Shown here: positions 6,789-14,693 of the stretch, in pieces | Layout: each line of letters starts with the position of its first letter | How positions within the stretch are numbered: position 1 is the first letter of the stretch | Assembly: GCA_035628915.1 (NCBI GenBank) | Contig: DASPIW010000043.1 | Span: 1-17,994, forward strand | Direction: 5' to 3' | Length of the DNA stretch: 17,994 bases | From: JARBUG01 sp035628915 | GTDB lineage: Bacteria; Bacillota; Sulfobacillia; Symbiobacteriales; Symbiobacteriaceae | Made by a program: the position numbers and the translations under genes | The notes under the pieces: model-generated | The model's input: only the letters and a program-made list of their open reading frames with translations | Told to the model about the DNA's origin: nothing | The model's database searches: none

Positions 6789-7699
6789 TGTCCCACCTGT
6801 TTTGCAGCCATCATTTCAATATCTAAGCCTTCTTTGCGCATGCGGGTATCATAGTAGGCCAGCGTCAGGCCCACGGCATAGAGCGGCGCGACCAGCCCCT
6901 GGAGCAGGCCGGAGACCGCGGCCACGACCCAGCTCAGAACAGGCACCAGACTTTCGTTGGTGGTATAGGTCAGGACCAGCTGAGCCGGAATTTGCGAAAT
7001 GATCGCGATCTGGCCGGCGAGGGTGGCGGTGAACAGGTAAAAGACGATGCCCAGGCCCAGCAGCGGCCAAAACCGGCCGTTGACAAGCCCGAAGCTGCGC
7101 CGGATCGCGGGCATGCCGCCGCCTGCCGATTCGATCAGCATTGCGTGGCGGTTGAAAATGATCCAGACCCAGAGCACCCCGAGCCCGACGGGCACGGTGA
7201 GCCAGGCCAGAAAGAGCAGCCCGGCGATGGTCAGGCCGATGATGGCGGCGACAGAGCCGGCCAGCACCAGCAGTCCGGTGCCCAGGAGCGCGAAGTACCG
7301 GCGCCCGGCAAGGCGGAGGCCCATCCCAACCGTGACCGGCAGCCCGAGGTAAAGCCGTGAAGAGATGATGATCAGGGCGCCTTTGAGCCACGGGAAAAGC
7401 AGGGCCATGAAAAGGCCCACCAGCGCGAAGTAGCCCGCGAGCCCCAGCATCTGCTCCCAGTCGCCGTTGTCTGCAGCCATCACGGCGCGAAAGAACGGGT
7501 TTGAAACCAGCATGTCTTCGCTGAACCGGGTGGGCATGAGCAGAATTGACAACGCGTTATAGATGATCCAGGGGACGCTGCTGAGTAACCCAATCAGCAG
7601 GAGGGGCTTCCAGCCGCTTTTGAAAACGCGGATCGCGGTGTCCAGGATCTCGCCGAAGTCCATCGGCTGTATGCGCGCAGTCGGCATTTCGGACGCCAT
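6785..7699 (-). CDS. Polytopic membrane protein resembling the GDPD membrane domain family
   Basis: The 304-aa integral membrane protein has about six hydrophobic segments (roughly 31-54, 85-113, 136-162, 163-181, 211-235 and 252-283). The stretch IESAGGGMPAIRRSFGLVNG (189-208) followed by RFWPLLG, and the ending YYDTRMRKEGLDIE (282-295), are typical of stand-alone proteins related to the membrane domain of glycerophosphodiester phosphodiesterases. No phosphodiesterase catalytic domain is present, so it is not an enzyme of that type. The frame opens at 7726, but I chose ATG 7699 because a perfect AAGGAGG lies 6 bases before it. It is the first gene of the five-gene (-) operon and its stop overlaps the DUF4129 start by 4 bases. 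It may serve as a membrane platform for the MoxR module (inference). Confidence 0.85.
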   Translation of the reverse strand: MASEMPTARIQPMDFGEILDTAIRVFKSGWKPLLLIGLLSSVPWIIYNALSILLMPTRFSEDMLVSNPFFRAVMAADNGDWEQMLGLAGYFALVGLFMALLFPWLKGALIIISSRLYLGLPVTVGMGLRLAGRRYFALLGTGLLVLAGSVAAIIGLTIAGLLFLAWLTVPVGLGVLWVWIIFNRHAMLIESAGGGMPAIRRSFGLVNGRFWPLLGLGIVFYLFTATLAGQIAIISQIPAQLVLTYTTNESLVPVLSWVVAAVSGLLQGLVAPLYAVGLTLAYYDTRMRKEGLDIEMMAAKQVGQ

Positions 7700-7732
7700 G
7701 CCAAGCCTCCTTGCCTGGGTCAGCAATCCCTT

Positions 7733-7762
7733 TAGTATTAAGCGAAACCATTCCCTTATCCT
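7733..7762 (-). promoter_or_regulatory. Candidate promoter of the MoxR operon, sigma-G/forespore-like
   Basis: On the - strand AGGATA (7762-7757) is followed 17 bases later by AATACTA (7739-7733). The -10 box matches 6 of 7 positions of the Bacillus forespore sigma-G -10 consensus as I recall it (CATACTA type); the -35 match is partial. The distance to the ATG at 7699 leaves a leader of about 27 bases including the ribosome site, a sensible geometry. The 91-base gap after the CotS-type gene has no terminator, so read-through from upstream is also possible. Confidence 0.3.
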
Positions 7763-7790
7763 GCCAGACTCTCGCGAAATCTACCAGTTA

Positions 7791-8750
7791 TTACGGCCGC
7801 GGTCCGCAGCCAAGGTCAGCCAGCTTCACCCGGTCTGTTCCCAGGCAGCGTTCCAGTTCTTCCAGGTGGGTTTCCCGGGCCTGGTTGTAGTAATCGCGGG
7901 CGATGTCGATGGCAAGGTGCGGCATCACCTGGTCGAGGCAAAGCAGGTCCACTTCCGCGGGCGCCAGGTCACCGTAGAAACGGAGCATGCGGTGGAAGCG
8001 CTCGCCTGACCAGCTCTGCAGGTCGTGATCGGCCCAGGAAATCAGTCGGGAGAGGTCACGCACCCGCAGCGACACGTTGGTCTGGTCCAGATCAATGACG
8101 ACCAGACTGCCATCTGGACGAGCCAGCAAGTTCTGGCGGCTGTAGTCGCCGTGACCCAGCAGGGGGTCCGCCAGGGACAATTGCGCCATCCTGGCGGCGC
8201 CCGTCCGGGGCAGTTCCTTCTGGCACCAGCGAATCCGATCTCTGAGCCAGGGCAGTGCGGGCCGGAGGCGCAGGCTGAAGGCATCGTTGACCTGCGCGGC
8301 CCGGGCGGCGAGCTTGTGCAGTTCATGGCGCCGGTCCGACCAGAGGCGCTCCCAGTCGAGCATCCACCGGTCAACAGGTCCGCCACCGGCTACGTACCCG
8401 GCGGATGCCCGGTGAAAGCGCGCCAGCAGCGCGGTGATGCCCTCAAGCTCGCCCGGCCCGCCGTACCCGGGCTGAACGCCGTCAATCCAGGGAAAGAGGA
8501 GGAAGCACCCGCCCTCCATCTGGACGACACCGGGCTCGAGCGGGACGGGCACGGGGATTTCGCGCTCATGCAGGTGCCGGCTGACGGCGGCGACTTTCTC
8601 CGCCTGCGCCTGAACTGACAGCCACTTGAGCGCAAAACCGCCGGCCCGCCAGACGGCCCGTTTTCGCTGCCTGGCCAGCGCCGGAACCTGCAGCAGCATC
8701 GGGTCGATGCCGAATCGCGCCAGCGCCCGGCGGGCGCCTTCGTCGTTCAC
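7791..8750 (-). CDS. CotS-family spore-coat kinase-like protein
   Basis: The 319-aa protein has the aminoglycoside-phosphotransferase (protein-kinase-like) fold of the CotS/YsxE/YutH family, which occurs mainly in endospore formers. Visible features are the small-lobe lysine in FALKWL (K42), the hinge-like FLLFPWIDG (83-91), the catalytic loop HGDYSRQN (200-207, D202 and N207) and the metal-binding VIDLDQ (218-223, D220/D222). RVRDLSRLI (229-237) is the family text. These proteins may phosphorylate a sugar or small molecule in spore-surface glycan synthesis; the substrate is unknown. The start is GTG 8750 with AGGGGGAGG 3-4 bases upstream. It lies 17 bases after the stop of a GT4 gene and ends the manC-glycosyltransferase operon, recalling the cotSA (GT4)-cotS pairing in Bacillus subtilis. 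Confidence 0.88.
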   Translation of the reverse strand: MNDEGARRALARFGIDPMLLQVPALARQRKRAVWRAGGFALKWLSVQAQAEKVAAVSRHLHEREIPVPVPLEPGVVQMEGGCFLLFPWIDGVQPGYGGPGELEGITALLARFHRASAGYVAGGGPVDRWMLDWERLWSDRRHELHKLAARAAQVNDAFSLRLRPALPWLRDRIRWCQKELPRTGAARMAQLSLADPLLGHGDYSRQNLLARPDGSLVVIDLDQTNVSLRVRDLSRLISWADHDLQSWSGERFHRMLRFYGDLAPAEVDLLCLDQVMPHLAIDIARDYYNQARETHLEELERCLGTDRVKLADLGCGPRP

Positions 8751-8767
8751 GTTCCTCCCCCTCGGTC

Positions 8768-9802
8768 TCAGAACGATTCGCTCAGTCGGCTGATGCAGTT
8801 GGCCCAGCTGACATGCCGGACGGCGTCGGCGCCCGCTTCGCCCATGGTGCGGGCCAGCCTGCGGTCGAGGTATAGCTGGTCGATAGCCATGGCGAAAGCA
8901 GCGGGCTCGGGGGGCAGGATGAAGCCGTTGACGCCGTCTGCCACGAATTCCAGCACGCCGCCGGAGTCAGTGGCCGTCAGCACCGGTTTTGCTGATTGGA
9001 AAGCTTCCAGGGTGACCAGGCCGTAGTCTTCATCGACCGGCGCATAGTAGACGCCCAGGGCTCCGCTGTAGAGGTCGATCAGGTCGTCTTCCGAGGTCCA
9101 GCCCAACAGGTGCACTTTTTCCGCCACGCCCAGGCTGGCGATCAGCGCTTCCAGGGCCGCCTGCTCGCGCCCCTGGCCGCCAATGAGGCAGCGGACGGGG
9201 GTGGTGGTCAGCGCCATCGCCCGGATCAGGAGGTCGAGGCGCTTCATGGAGACCAGGCGGCCGATGCTCAGCACGTAATCCCCGTATTCGCCCCGGCGGT
9301 GGCGTCCTTCCAGCGGCAATCCGTGGTAGAGCAGTTCGGCCTCCATTCCGTTGAAATGCTGAAGCCTCGCCGCTACGTTACGGGATACGGCGAAGAGCTT
9401 CTTCGCCTCGGAGAGGCGGGTGTCGCAGGCCCTTACATAATCGCGGGCGGCGAGGGTGTCCGGGGTTGAGCGGATCCCATGCGGCGCATCAAAGAGATCG
9501 TAGGCGATGCGCAACTGATGGTTCAGGTAGACGACTTTGTTGGGGTGCTGCACTAGCCAGGTGGGAAAGCGGAGGGGGATGACTACATCCGCAAAGCCGG
9601 TCAGATTCAGGGTCTCCCACGGCAGAGTCGCCTGGGCGAGGAAGTACTGGTGGAACTTGCGCAGCCGGAACGGAAACGTCACCTGCGTTGCCCGGTGGCC
9701 GGCCCGGTTCAGCTCATCGGTCAGCCTGGCGGCGAACAGCTCGCTGCCCCCGGTAACGAAGGGATCCATGGTGTTGCAGACGATTACCCGGGCCCCCGCC
9801 AT
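8768..9802 (-). CDS. GT4-type glycosyltransferase (group 1 family)
   Basis: This 344-aa retaining GT-B glycosyltransferase has the N-terminal glycine-rich TMDPFVTGGSELFAARL (11-27), the start of the C-terminal domain YVLSIGRLVSMKRLDLLIRA (176-195), and the donor-binding E-x7-E motif in DEDYGLVTLEAF (257-268; E258 and E266). The donor cannot be read from sequence. GDP-mannose is a fair guess because manC is in the same operon. ATG 9802 follows AAGGGGAGGGAG. The start lies 19 bases inside the end of the upstream glycosyltransferase gene, so the two are probably translated together. No membrane segment or signal peptide is seen, so a cytoplasmic or peripheral enzyme is expected. It resembles Bacillus CotSA by family and neighbourhood only. 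Confidence 0.92.
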   Translation of the reverse strand: MAGARVIVCNTMDPFVTGGSELFAARLTDELNRAGHRATQVTFPFRLRKFHQYFLAQATLPWETLNLTGFADVVIPLRFPTWLVQHPNKVVYLNHQLRIAYDLFDAPHGIRSTPDTLAARDYVRACDTRLSEAKKLFAVSRNVAARLQHFNGMEAELLYHGLPLEGRHRRGEYGDYVLSIGRLVSMKRLDLLIRAMALTTTPVRCLIGGQGREQAALEALIASLGVAEKVHLLGWTSEDDLIDLYSGALGVYYAPVDEDYGLVTLEAFQSAKPVLTATDSGGVLEFVADGVNGFILPPEPAAFAMAIDQLYLDRRLARTMGEAGADAVRHVSWANCISRLSESF

Positions 9803-10932
9803 GCATCTCCCTCCCCTTGTGCCATGAGATCAGTGAGCGCCGCCGACAGTTCAGCGATGGTCAGGTCCAGGTCCCAGCGGGCGGCCATATCCGCCCGGGC
9901 ACGGGCGCCCCTCTCCGCCGCAGCGGCGGGGTTGGCATACACCTTGCGCATCAACTGCCGCAGGTGTTCCACGCTCGGGTTGGCCCAGCGGTGGCCCCGG
10001 AAACTGGCGACTTCCACGCCCGCATCGACCGAGACGAGGCCGTCGGTTTCGATCAGGTAGCTGTTTTCGTCGGTCATAAAGTCCAGGTTGCCGCCCCACC
10101 GGGTGCCGATGACGGGGCGCCCGCAGGCCATCGCCTCGGCGAACGGGCGCCCCCAGCCCTCGCCCCGGGACGGCAGCACGAATGCATCGCACGCGGTGTA
10201 GATGCCGGGCATGGCGCTGTCCGGACACGGGGCGGCGAGGATTTCGACGGGTGCCGTCGGCCCCGGAAACTCGCGCTCAATCAGCGAGCGCATCGCTGCG
10301 ACCATTTCATCAGGGCGACGGTAGAACGGCTGCGCCCAGATGATCAGCCTGACGTTCTCATCGGGCTTGAACTCGGACAGATACGCCCGCAGGAGGAGGT
10401 CCCAGCCCTTGCGGTCCTGCCATGTAAACGCGGACAGAAGTGTGAACTCGTCACCGGCTGTGAGACCCGGGTACGGCGCTGCACCGGGGTGGAAGCGCCG
10501 GGTGTCGATCCCCTGCCGGATCCGGCGGAGCTTTTCGGGGCGCACCCCTCCGGCGGCGAACGTCTCGAGGTTGAAGCAGGACGGCACCCAGACTTCCGCC
10601 ATGGCATTGAGGCGGTCTGCCCAGCCTGCCGGAATCCGGTCCGTCTCGAAGGTGGTCCTGGCGATTCGAACCGGGCAATGCAGATCAGGGAAGGTATCCG
10701 GCTTCTGATGGAGAAGTGCGGTGGCGGGCATCAAATGCGAGCTCGCCATGGCTTGGAGTTCTGCCAGGTCCGCCGGGTCGAGCAGCCCTTGGCTGGGGAA
10801 CCGCTCCTGGAGTGTCATGAGCCGGATGTTCCAGCCCAGGCGCCTGAGCCCGAGGGCATAGCTGCGGGCCTCGGCGGCGTAGCCGGAGGTCTCGAAGAAG
10901 CGCCCGAAGTAGAGCAGATCGCGGCGCGTCAT
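9784..10932 (-). CDS. GT4-type glycosyltransferase (group 1 family)
   Basis: The 382-aa glycosyltransferase differs clearly from its neighbour. Its N-terminus (DLLYFGRFFETSGYAAEARS, 5-24) is the acceptor-side Rossmann domain. VPSCFN (116-121) and IRQGIDTRRFHP (138-149) lead into the C-terminal domain. LLSAFTWQDRKGWDLLLRAY (165-184) and LPSRGEGWGRPFAEAMACGR (253-272) carry the E258-x7-E266 donor motif, followed by PVIGT-x-W-G-G. Such enzymes transfer sugars from nucleotide donors with retention of configuration. Donor and acceptor are unknown; manC supply suggests GDP-mannose or a derivative. ATG 10932 overlaps the manC stop as ATGA, so it is the second gene of the operon, and its end overlaps the next glycosyltransferase by 19 bases. 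Confidence 0.93.
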   Translation of the reverse strand: MTRRDLLYFGRFFETSGYAAEARSYALGLRRLGWNIRLMTLQERFPSQGLLDPADLAELQAMASSHLMPATALLHQKPDTFPDLHCPVRIARTTFETDRIPAGWADRLNAMAEVWVPSCFNLETFAAGGVRPEKLRRIRQGIDTRRFHPGAAPYPGLTAGDEFTLLSAFTWQDRKGWDLLLRAYLSEFKPDENVRLIIWAQPFYRRPDEMVAAMRSLIEREFPGPTAPVEILAAPCPDSAMPGIYTACDAFVLPSRGEGWGRPFAEAMACGRPVIGTRWGGNLDFMTDENSYLIETDGLVSVDAGVEVASFRGHRWANPSVEHLRQLMRKVYANPAAAAERGARARADMAARWDLDLTIAELSAALTDLMAQGEGDAWRGPG

Positions 10933-11981
10933 GAGCCGCCCTCGGGGCTGGCCTCGGCGATCCGTTTGATGTCCTGGGCCCGCTCCGCTGCAGCGATGAG
11001 GAGATGCGGGCCGTCCTGGACGACGATCAGGCCGCTGACGCCCAGCAGGGTGGTCGCCAGGTCCGGGGTGTCCACCAGGCAGTTGCTGGCGTCCGCCACG
11101 CGTACCTGCCCCGCCGTCAGGTTGCCGGCACCGTCCGGCGGCAGTACCCGTGAGAACGCCGTCCAGGAGCCCAGGTCATCCCACGGGAACTCGGCCGGCA
11201 CCACCAGGAATCTGTCGAGCTTCTCCGCGATGCCGTGGTCGATGGAGATGGGCTTCAGCCCACCATATACCTCGCGCGTGGCAGCGTCCTGTTCCGGTGA
11301 GCCCAGGGCCCCGGCGATCCGCGCCAGGCCGTCGCCCAGGGCGGGCAGATGCCGCCGAATCAGATCGAGCAGGGTGGCAGCCCGTACTGCGTAAATGCCG
11401 GCGTTCCAGAGCACGTTGCTCTGCTGGGCCAGCGCCGCGGCCCTGGCGCGATCCGGTTTTTCGATGAACCTGACGCCTCGCAGGCAGTAGACGTCATCTG
11501 TTTCGGCGACTTCAATATAGCCGTAGCCGGTTTCAGGGCGGTTGGGCCGGACGCCGAGCGTGACCACGCAGTCGTGGGCGCCCGCCAGGGTGGCAGCCCG
11601 GCGCAGGCAGCGGACGAAGGCGGCCTGGTCGCCCACCCAGTGGTCGGCAGGCAGCAGGAGCAGCACGGCTCCGGGATGCTCCCGCTCGACGTGCAGGGCG
11701 GCGAGGCCGGCACAGGCGGCGGTGTCCCGGCCGCGGGGCTCCGTGAGAATGCGTACGTCGGGTCCGGCCAGGGTCCGGGTGGGTTCCGAGAGATCGGCGG
11801 CGGTTACGATGTACATCCGTGCCGGGGTGGTTAGCGCTCCTGCCGCTGCGAGGCTCTGCTGCAGGAGCACGGGACCGCCGAAGAAGGCCCGGAGCTGTTT
11901 GGGCGCCCGGTCGCTGCTGCGCGGCCAGAGCCGCAGGCCGCGGCCGCCGGCCATGATGGCCACACAGAGAGCAGTTGACAT
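10929..11981 (-). CDS. manC: Mannose-1-phosphate guanylyltransferase (GDP-mannose synthesis)
   Basis: It makes GDP-mannose from mannose 1-phosphate and GTP in the cytoplasm. The 350-aa protein is the single-domain form, without the C-terminal isomerase domain of the longer type. Motifs in order are MAGGRGLRLWP (10-20), PKQL (27-30), EPRGRDTAACAGLAAL (81-96), LLLPADHW (108-115), FIEKP (172-176), LWNAGIYAVR (191-200), SIDHGIAEK (246-254) and PWDDLGSW (266-273). ATG 11981 has GAGGA about 9 bases upstream. It is the first gene of the (-) operon manC-GT-GT-CotS, which it supplies with activated mannose. It lies divergent from the TPM-domain gene across 112 bases. No phosphomannomutase or isomerase gene is in the window, so mannose 1-phosphate must come from elsewhere. 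Confidence 0.95.
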   Translation of the reverse strand: MSTALCVAIMAGGRGLRLWPRSSDRAPKQLRAFFGGPVLLQQSLAAAGALTTPARMYIVTAADLSEPTRTLAGPDVRILTEPRGRDTAACAGLAALHVEREHPGAVLLLLPADHWVGDQAAFVRCLRRAATLAGAHDCVVTLGVRPNRPETGYGYIEVAETDDVYCLRGVRFIEKPDRARAAALAQQSNVLWNAGIYAVRAATLLDLIRRHLPALGDGLARIAGALGSPEQDAATREVYGGLKPISIDHGIAEKLDRFLVVPAEFPWDDLGSWTAFSRVLPPDGAGNLTAGQVRVADASNCLVDTPDLATTLLGVSGLIVVQDGPHLLIAAAERAQDIKRIAEASPEGGS

Positions 11982-12093
11982 GGTCTCACGTCCTCTACTT
12001 CCGACGGTTCCCTCTCACGGTATTCCGTCAACTCTGTGGATGTGAGAACTTTCCGTCCCGCTGGCGAGTCATAGTCTCGGAGGTGGCGTTGCG
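11982..12093. promoter_or_regulatory. Divergent intergenic region between manC and the TPM-domain gene
   Basis: These 112 bases should hold promoters for both directions, but I see no convincing -35/-10 pair. On the - strand TTGACG (12031-12026) lacks a matching -10. It contains a near-perfect 16-base dyad TCACGG-TATT-CCGTCA (12015-12030) and two copies of TCTCACG (11984-11990 and 12013-12019). The + strand ribosome site GGAGGTGG is at 12079-12086. Confidence 0.45.
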
Positions 12094-14598
12094 GTGGTTA
12101 GAAAAGCGCTGTTAATCTGCGCGTGCCTATGCGCCCTGGTGGCGTTCGGGGGGCGCCCTGCCGATGCGGGGCCGAGCCCCGCGGGCATCGTCAGGGATGA
12201 TACGAGCACATTTACCGCTGAGCAGTTGAGCGACCTGGATGAAGGACTCTCGGGCCTGCGGTATCCGGTCCGGGTGATCGTAAACAGTTCGATTTTCCCA
12301 GGTGGGCGGCCCCATGACGCGGAAGCCCGATTCCAGGCCTACGCGGCTGAATTATTGAAATACTTTACGGAGAAGGATACGATCCTGATTACGGTGGCCC
12401 TGAGCGACCGGCTGGTGGACTTTCGCGTCCACGCGGACGGGCCGGTGAACGAGGAGTTCATCGCCCGGACGGGGCGCCCGTTTGGGGACCACGCTGCCGC
12501 GATTTTGGAGGTATACCGCGTGCCGGCTCGGGCCGGCGATGTGCCCGGGGGGATTCTTGCGGCCGCCGAGTATATTGATGAACTGATCGACCCGTTGGAA
12601 CGGCCCCTGGTCGTGCCCGAGTCGCCAGCGCCATCGGTGCAGGCGCCTGGAGCGCCGGGGCCGGTGGCGCCTTCTGAGCCGCCGGGGCCATCGCGGGAGC
12701 CCGTTTCGCCGGTCGGCCCCCGGACATCGGCAGACCCATGGCCGTGGCTGGGCGGAGCCGTGCTCTTTTCCGCGTCCGTCTTCTGGACGGTCAAGTTCCG
12801 CCGCTACCGGTTGGCCCATCGAGATGCCCTGAAGACCCGCGACAAGTTCCTGGGCAACCTGCTCAGGCTCATCGAAAAGGAACTGCCCCAGGGCGCCATG
12901 TTCTCCGGCGATGAGACCCGGAAGCTCGTTTTTGATGCTTCCGCCACGGCTGACATGGCCCTGGCCGCTGAGCAGGAAGCTGAGCAGCTCCGGGAGCGGG
13001 CGGAGCGCCGGGCCCGGTTCAGCCGGTTCTCGGCCGCGACCACTCTGATTGGTGAGGCGGCGGACCGCTACCACGAGAGTGCCCGTCTTTTGGCCGCCGC
13101 GAAGGAGACCTGGGCGCCCGTGGCGGACGCCCTCGCAAATTGGAGCCAGGCGCAGTCGGATGCGGGCGCCCGCCTGAGCGAAGCCGGCGCTGTTTTCAGC
13201 GCGGAAAAAGTGCGGACAGGCTGGCCGCTGACGAACCTGGTTGCCCGACATGAACGCGTGGAGGCGGGGCTGGCCCTGGCCCGCAGTTCTCGAGATGAGG
13301 ACCCCGTGCGGGCGGTCAGGCTGGCCCGGGAGTCAGGCGACCAGGGTGCGGCGCTCGTCCGGGACCTCAAAGCCCTGCCCGAGTTGAGCAAGGCGCTGGA
13401 CGAACAGCACCGGCGGCGGCTGGACGCCATTGCAGCGGTGGACGAAGCCCGCCGGACGCTGGGTCTGCGGTTTGTGGAGCTTTCGCCGGATGAGTCGCTG
13501 GCACGGGCTGCAGCGGCGGAGGCGGAGGCGGGTGCGGCGCTGCCGCCAGGCGATGTCGGCCGTGCTCGGGAGGCGATTGAGGCCGCCCATGCCGCTTCGG
13601 ATTCCGCTGTGTCGGTGGTGCAGCGCTACCGGAAGGCACTGGAGCAGTATCCGCTCAAGCGTTCAGCTTTGAGTGGTGAGCTGGGCGCCCTCCCGGATGA
13701 GGAACGTCAGGCGGCGCAGACGCTGGCCCGCCTGATGGCGTCGTACGCGGCGGAGGACTGGGAAGATGTTGCCGGACTGGCGGACGATTTGGCCCGGCTC
13801 CGGGCGGAGGGGGCCGGCGCCCTGGCCGAGGCGGCCCGGATGACCGATCCTTCTGTGCAGCTTTACCTGCGGGCAGTTGAGCTGCTGGAGCAAATGCTCG
13901 ACCGGCGGGAGACGCTGCGCGAGGGCCTGCGAGGGCTTTTGGAGAGGCCGGCCGAATTGGGCGCTCTCGCCGACGAAACGCGACGCAATCTGGACGCAGT
14001 GGGATGTGTGCTTGGCGAGGCTGATGACCTGATGGTGCGCGGCCGGCTAGTGCTGCCGCCGGAGCCCGCGGGCCTGCTTGACGATGCCCGCCGGCGGTAT
14101 CTGGCCGTGGAACAGCTGGGGCTGGAGACACCCCTCCCGGTACGCCGCTGGGCTACTGAAGTTGCAGCGGGTTTGACGGCGGCGATAGATGCCCGCGCAG
14201 CTGTGGCAGAACTGGAGCGGCTGGCGGCTTCGGCGCGGGCCGAGCTGGCCCGGGTTCAGACGCAGGCCAGTGAAGCCCTGGGCTACGAGCGGTACGACCG
14301 GCACGGCCGGGCGGGGGTCCTGAGGGGCGCCCTCGCCGCCGCGGAGATGGCCATCGGATCCGGGAACTATCAATCAGCCTTAATGGAGGCCGAGCGGGCT
14401 CTGGAATGCTGCCGGGGCCTTGAGTGGGCCTACCGCGATTTTGTCAATGCACAGCTCGAAGAGGAGCGCCGGCGCCGGGAGGCCGAGGAGGCGGCCCACC
14501 GCACAGCCCATTCGACTTTCAGCAGCAACGATGACAACCACTTCGGGTCAAGTTCGAGCAACGACGACAACACTTCCGGCGGGGGCGGAAGCTGGTAG
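12094..14598 (+). CDS. Secreted/membrane TPM-domain protein with long helical C-terminal region
   Basis: The 834-aa protein begins with a signal peptide (MVRKALLICACLCALVAFGG, cleavage near ADA at 25). A TPM-type domain follows (about 28-165: RDDTSTFTAEQLSDLDEGL, ILITVALSDRLVDFRVHADG), the fold seen in YgcG and Psb32 proteins. A Pro-rich linker (175-213) and one membrane segment (about 216-233) come next. About 570 residues of Ala/Glu/Arg-rich helix or coiled coil then recall the EzrA septation-ring regulator. The tail (808-834) is Ser/Asn/Asp/Gly-rich and ends GGGGSW, a common ending of TPM proteins. The expected topology puts TPM outside and the coiled coil inside the cell. GTG 12094 follows GGAGGTGG by 7 bases. 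It is monocistronic as far as seen and divergent from manC. TPM and EzrA-like labels are family resemblance; the function is unknown. Confidence 0.88.
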   Translation: MVRKALLICACLCALVAFGGRPADAGPSPAGIVRDDTSTFTAEQLSDLDEGLSGLRYPVRVIVNSSIFPGGRPHDAEARFQAYAAELLKYFTEKDTILITVALSDRLVDFRVHADGPVNEEFIARTGRPFGDHAAAILEVYRVPARAGDVPGGILAAAEYIDELIDPLERPLVVPESPAPSVQAPGAPGPVAPSEPPGPSREPVSPVGPRTSADPWPWLGGAVLFSASVFWTVKFRRYRLAHRDALKTRDKFLGNLLRLIEKELPQGAMFSGDETRKLVFDASATADMALAAEQEAEQLRERAERRARFSRFSAATTLIGEAADRYHESARLLAAAKETWAPVADALANWSQAQSDAGARLSEAGAVFSAEKVRTGWPLTNLVARHERVEAGLALARSSRDEDPVRAVRLARESGDQGAALVRDLKALPELSKALDEQHRRRLDAIAAVDEARRTLGLRFVELSPDESLARAAAAEAEAGAALPPGDVGRAREAIEAAHAASDSAVSVVQRYRKALEQYPLKRSALSGELGALPDEERQAAQTLARLMASYAAEDWEDVAGLADDLARLRAEGAGALAEAARMTDPSVQLYLRAVELLEQMLDRRETLREGLRGLLERPAELGALADETRRNLDAVGCVLGEADDLMVRGRLVLPPEPAGLLDDARRRYLAVEQLGLETPLPVRRWATEVAAGLTAAIDARAAVAELERLAASARAELARVQTQASEALGYERYDRHGRAGVLRGALAAAEMAIGSGNYQSALMEAERALECCRGLEWAYRDFVNAQLEEERRRREAEEAAHRTAHSTFSSNDDNHFGSSSSNDDNTSGGGGSW

Positions 14599-14608
14599 CG
14601 TTCGCCCG

Positions 14609-14637
14609 TTGACCGGCTCGCCCGGCGGGTGTACAAT
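14609..14637 (+). promoter_or_regulatory. Sigma-70/SigA-type promoter of the siroheme reductase gene
   Basis: TTGACC (14609-14614), a 17-base spacer and TACAAT (14632-14637) match the housekeeping consensus at five of six positions in each box. Transcription should start near 14644, leaving a leader of about 50 bases with ribosome site TAGGAG (14678-14683). I recognise no operator or riboswitch in the leader. The promoter starts only 11 bases after the TPM gene stop, and there is no terminator between them. Confidence 0.75.
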
Positions 14638-14693
14638 TAGCCATAATCATCAAAGCAAAGTATTCCGACCAACATAGTAGGAGTTGTTGCCGC

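Noticed and set aside
9817..11394. 525-codon open frame on the + strand opposite the glycosyltransferase and manC genes
   Set aside because: It lies antisense to three genes with intact family motifs, its translation is low-complexity Arg/Pro/Gly/Ala, and it has no ribosome site. Long antisense frames are expected in GC-rich DNA.
12069..12083. CATAGTCT as a mother-cell sigma-E -10 box for the TPM gene
   Set aside because: No matching upstream box, and transcription would start inside the ribosome site.
12352..13251. 299-codon - strand frame opposite the TPM gene
   Set aside because: Shadow of a long GC-rich gene; the sequence is Arg/Gly/Pro-rich with no domain.
14606..14627. GC-rich hairpin after the TPM gene as a terminator
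   Set aside because: The stem CCCG/CGGG with inner CCGG/CCGG is short and not followed by a T run; it overlaps the reductase promoter spacer.
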